Positions 61,670 through 64,000 of a stretch of DNA of 64,000 nucleotides are shown in pieces (the stretch's first letter is position 1; every line of letters begins with the position of its first letter). The notes under the pieces are model-generated. The model saw nothing but the letters and a program-made list of their open reading frames with translations, was not told where the DNA came from and made no database searches. Position numbers and translations under genes: made by a program. The stretch lies in NCBI RefSeq assembly GCF_004216555.1, contig NZ_SGWQ01000001.1, positions 124,001-188,000 on the forward strand. The letters run 5' to 3'. Source of the stretch: Herbihabitans rhizosphaerae (GTDB lineage: Bacteria > Actinomycetota > Actinomycetes > Mycobacteriales > Pseudonocardiaceae).

Positions 61670-61759
61670 CTTTACCGAAAGCTTTCACGAAAGCTATTTC
61701 AAAAGCTTTCCGGTCAGCTTTCTCGATAGCTTTTCGGATAGCTTTTCCGAAAGCTTTAG
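61652..61759. repeat. 12-bp tandem array, nine units, spanning two convergent stop codons
   Basis: Nine units of exactly 12 bp, consensus CGAAAGCTTTCC, run from 61652 to 61759 with no gaps. GAAAGCTTTC is self-complementary, so each full unit can form a stem. The array contains the TAG of the rightward acetyltransferase (61667-61669) and the TAA of leftward gpgS (61756-61758). It is far lower in GC than the rest. In one frame it would encode a periodic Lys-Ala-Phe-x pattern. Confidence 0.9.
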
Positions 61760-62667
61760 ACGCGGCCGAGGACCTGGGCCATCGGCGGGCGATCGGGCAC
61801 CTGGGCGTCGGTGGTGTCGGGCAACCACTCCCCCGCCACCTGCACGAACTGGGTCAGCTCGCCGGTCACCGCCGCCAACTCGCAGCGCGCCAACGCGGTG
61901 GCCAGTACCTGCCGCGCCATCACCCCGAGATCGGCCAGCGACCGGTTGCGATGCCGCCGCAACCCCAGGTTGACCTGCGCGATCGCGTCCAGCCCGAAAT
62001 GCGTGTGCGCGTCCAGCAGCAGCCCGATCTCCACCCCGTACCCGCCGGCGAACGGCACCGCCTCCAGCAGTTCGCGACTGCCCGCGTACTCACCGGCCAG
62101 CGGCTGGATCACACCGGACAACGCGGGCCGCAGCACCGACAGCAGCGGGCGCGCCATCAACTCGGTCACCCGGCCGCCACCGCTGTCCGCGTCGGACAGC
62201 GGGCGACGGTAGAACCCCTTCACCAGGTGCACCTCGGGCACGCACAGGATCGGACCGAGCAGCGCCGGCACGTAGTCCGGGCTCGGGTCCACCAGGTCGG
62301 TGTCCAGGAACACCAGCACGTCACCGGTGGTCGCGGCGAGCGAGCGCCACAGCACCTCTCCCTTGCCGGGCAACGGTTTCAGGTCGGGCAGCACGTCGCC
62401 GCGGTGCACCACCCGCGCGCCGGCCGCCTCCGCCACGGCGGCCGTGCGGTCGGCCGATCCGGAGTCGACCACCACCAGCTCGTCGACCACCGAGCCGAGC
62501 AGCGGCCGCACGCTGGCCACCACGCCGCCGACCGTCGCCTCCTCGTCCAGCGCGGGCAGCACGACGCTGACCGTGCGGGATCCCTTGGCGCGCAGCAGAT
62601 CCCGCACAGTCCACTGTGGACTCTGCCAGGTCCGCGCCGCGAAGTGCGCCGCCGCCGCCCGATGCAT
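61756..62667 (-). CDS. gpgS: glucosyl-3-phosphoglycerate synthase
   Basis: A 303-residue GT81 enzyme making glucosyl-3-phosphoglycerate, the first step to methylglucose lipopolysaccharides or glucosylglycerate. Visible are VSVVLPALDEEATVGGVVAS, the acidic VVDSGSADRT, LPGKGEVLWRSL, the metal-binding D-x-D in VFLDTDLVDPSP, and PLAGEYAGSRELLE with GGYGVEIGLLLD. The ATG overlaps the upstream stop as TGATG. The stop codon lies inside the 12-bp array. Next to folP2, as in mycobacteria (Rv1208). Confidence 0.92.
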   Translation of the reverse strand: MHRAAAAHFAARTWQSPQWTVRDLLRAKGSRTVSVVLPALDEEATVGGVVASVRPLLGSVVDELVVVDSGSADRTAAVAEAAGARVVHRGDVLPDLKPLPGKGEVLWRSLAATTGDVLVFLDTDLVDPSPDYVPALLGPILCVPEVHLVKGFYRRPLSDADSGGGRVTELMARPLLSVLRPALSGVIQPLAGEYAGSRELLEAVPFAGGYGVEIGLLLDAHTHFGLDAIAQVNLGLRRHRNRSLADLGVMARQVLATALARCELAAVTGELTQFVQVAGEWLPDTTDAQVPDRPPMAQVLGRV

Positions 62668-63107
62668 CAGGCCAGCACCCGCACGCAGCGCGCCGGCGGG
62701 CGGGTACCGGCGATACCGGCCACCATGTCCGGCGCCATCCGGGCCGGGCGCACCTCGTGCGCCCGGAACACGGTCGCGCCCGCCCACGCCGCCACCGAGA
62801 TGGCCGCGAGCGTGCCGTCCACCCGATCCTCCAGCCCGACGCCGAACTCGGCGGCGACCACCACCGGCACCATTCGGGCGATTTCCTCGGTGACATCCAC
62901 CACCTCGCCCCGCGCGCCGGCCCGGACGCCGTCGATGTCCACGATGTCCGCACCCTCGGCGACCGCTCGGTCCACCGCGGCCGGCGCCGCGTGCTCGGCG
63001 AAGGTGGACCCCTTGTCGTAGAACGAATCCCGGGTCCGGTTGACAATCGCCATGACGAGCGCGCGGTCGTGCGACACCGTTTTGCCGCCGAACTGTAGAT
63101 CCGTCAC
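62667..63107 (-). CDS. folP2: FolP2-like dihydropteroate synthase homologue lacking its centre
   Basis: A 146-residue frame with the family's two ends only. The N-terminus reads VTDLQFGGKTVSHDRALVMA then IVNRTRDSFYDKGSTF (normally NRTPDSF) and DIVDIDGVRAG; the end is GTLAAISVAAWAGATVFRAH to PPARCVRVLA. Full-length homologues have about 280 residues. The central strands with the pterin-binding region are gone in frame, leaving MVPVVVAAEFGVGL as a scar. It cannot be an active dihydropteroate synthase. GTG at 63107 fits homologues; 63125 is possible. Coupled to gpgS, which may explain why the frame is kept. Confidence 0.75.
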   Translation of the reverse strand: MTDLQFGGKTVSHDRALVMAIVNRTRDSFYDKGSTFAEHAAPAAVDRAVAEGADIVDIDGVRAGARGEVVDVTEEIARMVPVVVAAEFGVGLEDRVDGTLAAISVAAWAGATVFRAHEVRPARMAPDMVAGIAGTRPPARCVRVLA

Positions 63108-63227
63108 AAAGCCAGATCGTGCCACGACGTTCCCGGCAGACCCGGCATCGCTCCACGATAGTCACGATCTATGACAGTCGCGAAACGCCCCGCCCAGTTA
63201 CAGTAGAGCGCGGAACGATGGAGGTAC

Positions 63228-63899
63228 ATGGTGATCTACCGGGTGTTGCGTGCCGTACTGCCGTTCCTGGCACGGATGTATTTCCGGCCTGTCGTGTCAG
63301 GGGCTGAGCGGGTTCCGCAGCGTGGACCGGTCATTCTGGCCATCAACCATCTCGCCGTGATCGACAGCTTCGTCGTCCCCATGATGGTGCACCGCAAGGT
63401 GGCGTTCCTGGCCAAGGCGGAGTACTTCGAAGGGCGTGGGCCGCGCGGTCGCCTGGTCGCGACGCTGTTCCGGGCGCTCGGCGCGGTGCCCGTGCAGCGG
63501 GACAACAGCCGGGCCGCGCTCGCCGCGCTGGACGTCGCCGGCGAGGTGCTGGCCAGGGGCGAGGCGTTCGCGATCCATCCGGAGGGCACCCGCTCGCTGG
63601 ACGGCAAGCTGCACCGCGGCCGCACCGGTGTCGCCCAGCTCGCGCTGGAGGGCGGCGCCCGGGTCGTCCCGGTCGCGCTCATCGGCACCGACAAGGTGCA
63701 GCCGCGCGGCACGAAGATCCCGCGCCCGCACAAGATCGAGGTGCGGTTCGGCGAGCCGCTGGACTTCTCCCGCTACTCCGGCCTCGGCTCCACGCCACCG
63801 GTGCGCAGGGCAATCACCGACGAGATCATGTACGCGATCATGGAACTGTCCGGCCAGGAGTACGTGGACCAGTACTACAAGCGCCCCAACGCCGCGTAA
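63228..63899 (+). CDS. plsC: 1-acylglycerol-3-phosphate acyltransferase (PlsC family)
   Basis: A 223-residue membrane-associated acyltransferase. Motif I is NHLAVIDSF (N-H-x4-D, about residues 40-48), motif II GAVPVQRDNSRAA and motif III IHPEGTRSLDG. A hydrophobic N-terminus (YRVLRAVLPFLARMYF) anchors it. It would make phosphatidate or acylate another lysolipid. ATG at 63228 follows GGAGG. Divergent from the folP2-gpgS pair. Confidence 0.9.
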   Translation: MVIYRVLRAVLPFLARMYFRPVVSGAERVPQRGPVILAINHLAVIDSFVVPMMVHRKVAFLAKAEYFEGRGPRGRLVATLFRALGAVPVQRDNSRAALAALDVAGEVLARGEAFAIHPEGTRSLDGKLHRGRTGVAQLALEGGARVVPVALIGTDKVQPRGTKIPRPHKIEVRFGEPLDFSRYSGLGSTPPVRRAITDEIMYAIMELSGQEYVDQYYKRPNAA

Positions 63900-63911
63900 C
63901 TCGTCGGGCGG

Positions 63912-64000
63912 TCAGTGCTCGTCGTAGTGGTCGCCGTGGGATGCGTGCCGGTGGCCGTCGTGCAGGTAGTCGACGTGGTCGCCGTGCGGGACCGCGACGT
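63912..64000 (-). CDS. His-rich protein, C-terminal part only (runs off the window)
   Basis: The reverse-strand frame ending TGA at 63912 gives VAVPHGDHVDYLHDGHRHAS then HGDHYDEH. Nine His in 28 residues, with repeated H-G-D-H, suggest a small metal-binding protein, seen in actinobacteria beside zinc-related genes. The start lies beyond base 64000. Convergent with plsC, 12 bases apart. Confidence 0.6.
   Translation of the reverse strand, partial: VAVPHGDHVDYLHDGHRHASHGDHYDEH

Noticed and set aside
61676-61755. Coding of a Lys-Ala-Phe repeat peptide in the 12-bp array
   Set aside because: No start codon with ribosome site precedes it in that frame, and both flanking genes stop in or at the array; the periodicity follows from the 12-bp unit.

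Overview
The window is about 70% GC, with many GTG/TTG starts, short ATGA or TGATG gene overlaps and small intergenic gaps. The gene content (ESX/EspG genes, LpqY-SugABC, SigE-RseA-HtrA-TatB, GpgS, an actinobacterial GlgC/GlgA pair, PaaX) points to a filamentous actinomycete of the order Pseudonocardiales (Amycolatopsis, Saccharothrix or a relative). The genus cannot be fixed from this sequence. No rRNA, tRNA, CRISPR array, transposase or prophage was seen.

The backbone follows, in order, the block I remember from Mycobacterium tuberculosis as Rv1239c back to Rv1207: corA, sugC-sugB-sugA-lpqY, a 17M-type stress protein, an MgtE/CBS protein, a DUF1003 protein, mrp, tatB-htrA-rseA-sigE, an O-methyltransferase, glgC/glgA, a DUF3117 protein, tag, a DivIVA-like protein, gpgS and a shortened folP2. 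Between these markers lie lineage-specific insertions.

Layout: 0-2.6 kb, an ESX-type cluster (EspG, a small ESX protein, a WXG/PPE-like protein). 2.8-4.3 kb, a probable Mg2+ riboswitch, corA and a 31-residue membrane peptide. 4.3-9.5 kb, phosphoesterase, ParB-like protein, acetyltransferase, secreted I36 inhibitor, isochorismatase with a divergent GlxA-type regulator, membrane-anchored hypothetical. 9.6-14.7 kb, trehalose-type ABC importer and stress protein. 14.8-23.7 kb, acyl-CoA dehydrogenase, slipin, two paralogous hypotheticals, two CoA-ester lyases, a phosphatase, a dehydrogenase and gene remnants. 23.7-34.4 kb, MgtE/DUF1003, MarR, Mrp, the sigE stress operon, a secreted alpha/beta hydrolase and an O-methyltransferase. 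34.5-37.1 kb, an accessory island of an XRE regulator, three small ORFs and a membrane protein. 37.1-42.8 kb, glycogen synthesis genes, a membrane glycosyltransferase, GtrA and leucyl aminopeptidase. 42.8-48.4 kb, DUF3117, PaaX with an enoyl-CoA hydratase, a metal-binding lipoprotein, a second GtrA, tag and a DivIVA-like protein. 48.4-54.3 kb, a class III lanthipeptide locus. 54.5-61.7 kb, a PadR/HAAS pair, cydABDC and an acetyltransferase. 61.7-64 kb, gpgS, shortened folP2, plsC and a partial His-rich gene.

The most novel items are: a compact class III lanthipeptide locus whose 35-residue precursor overlaps the synthetase gene and has its only Cys before the core Ser/Thr residues; a pair of near-identical 35-bp promoter-proximal repeats in that locus; a nine-unit 12-bp tandem array covering the stop codons of two convergent genes; dispersed palindromic and 22-bp repeat families; a 13-bp motif recurring inside coding sequences; and at least four genes whose central segments are missing (VOC, IclR, NUDIX, FolP2). 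Starts were chosen by ribosome binding site and homology. Family assignments come from reading the protein sequences, without database searches.
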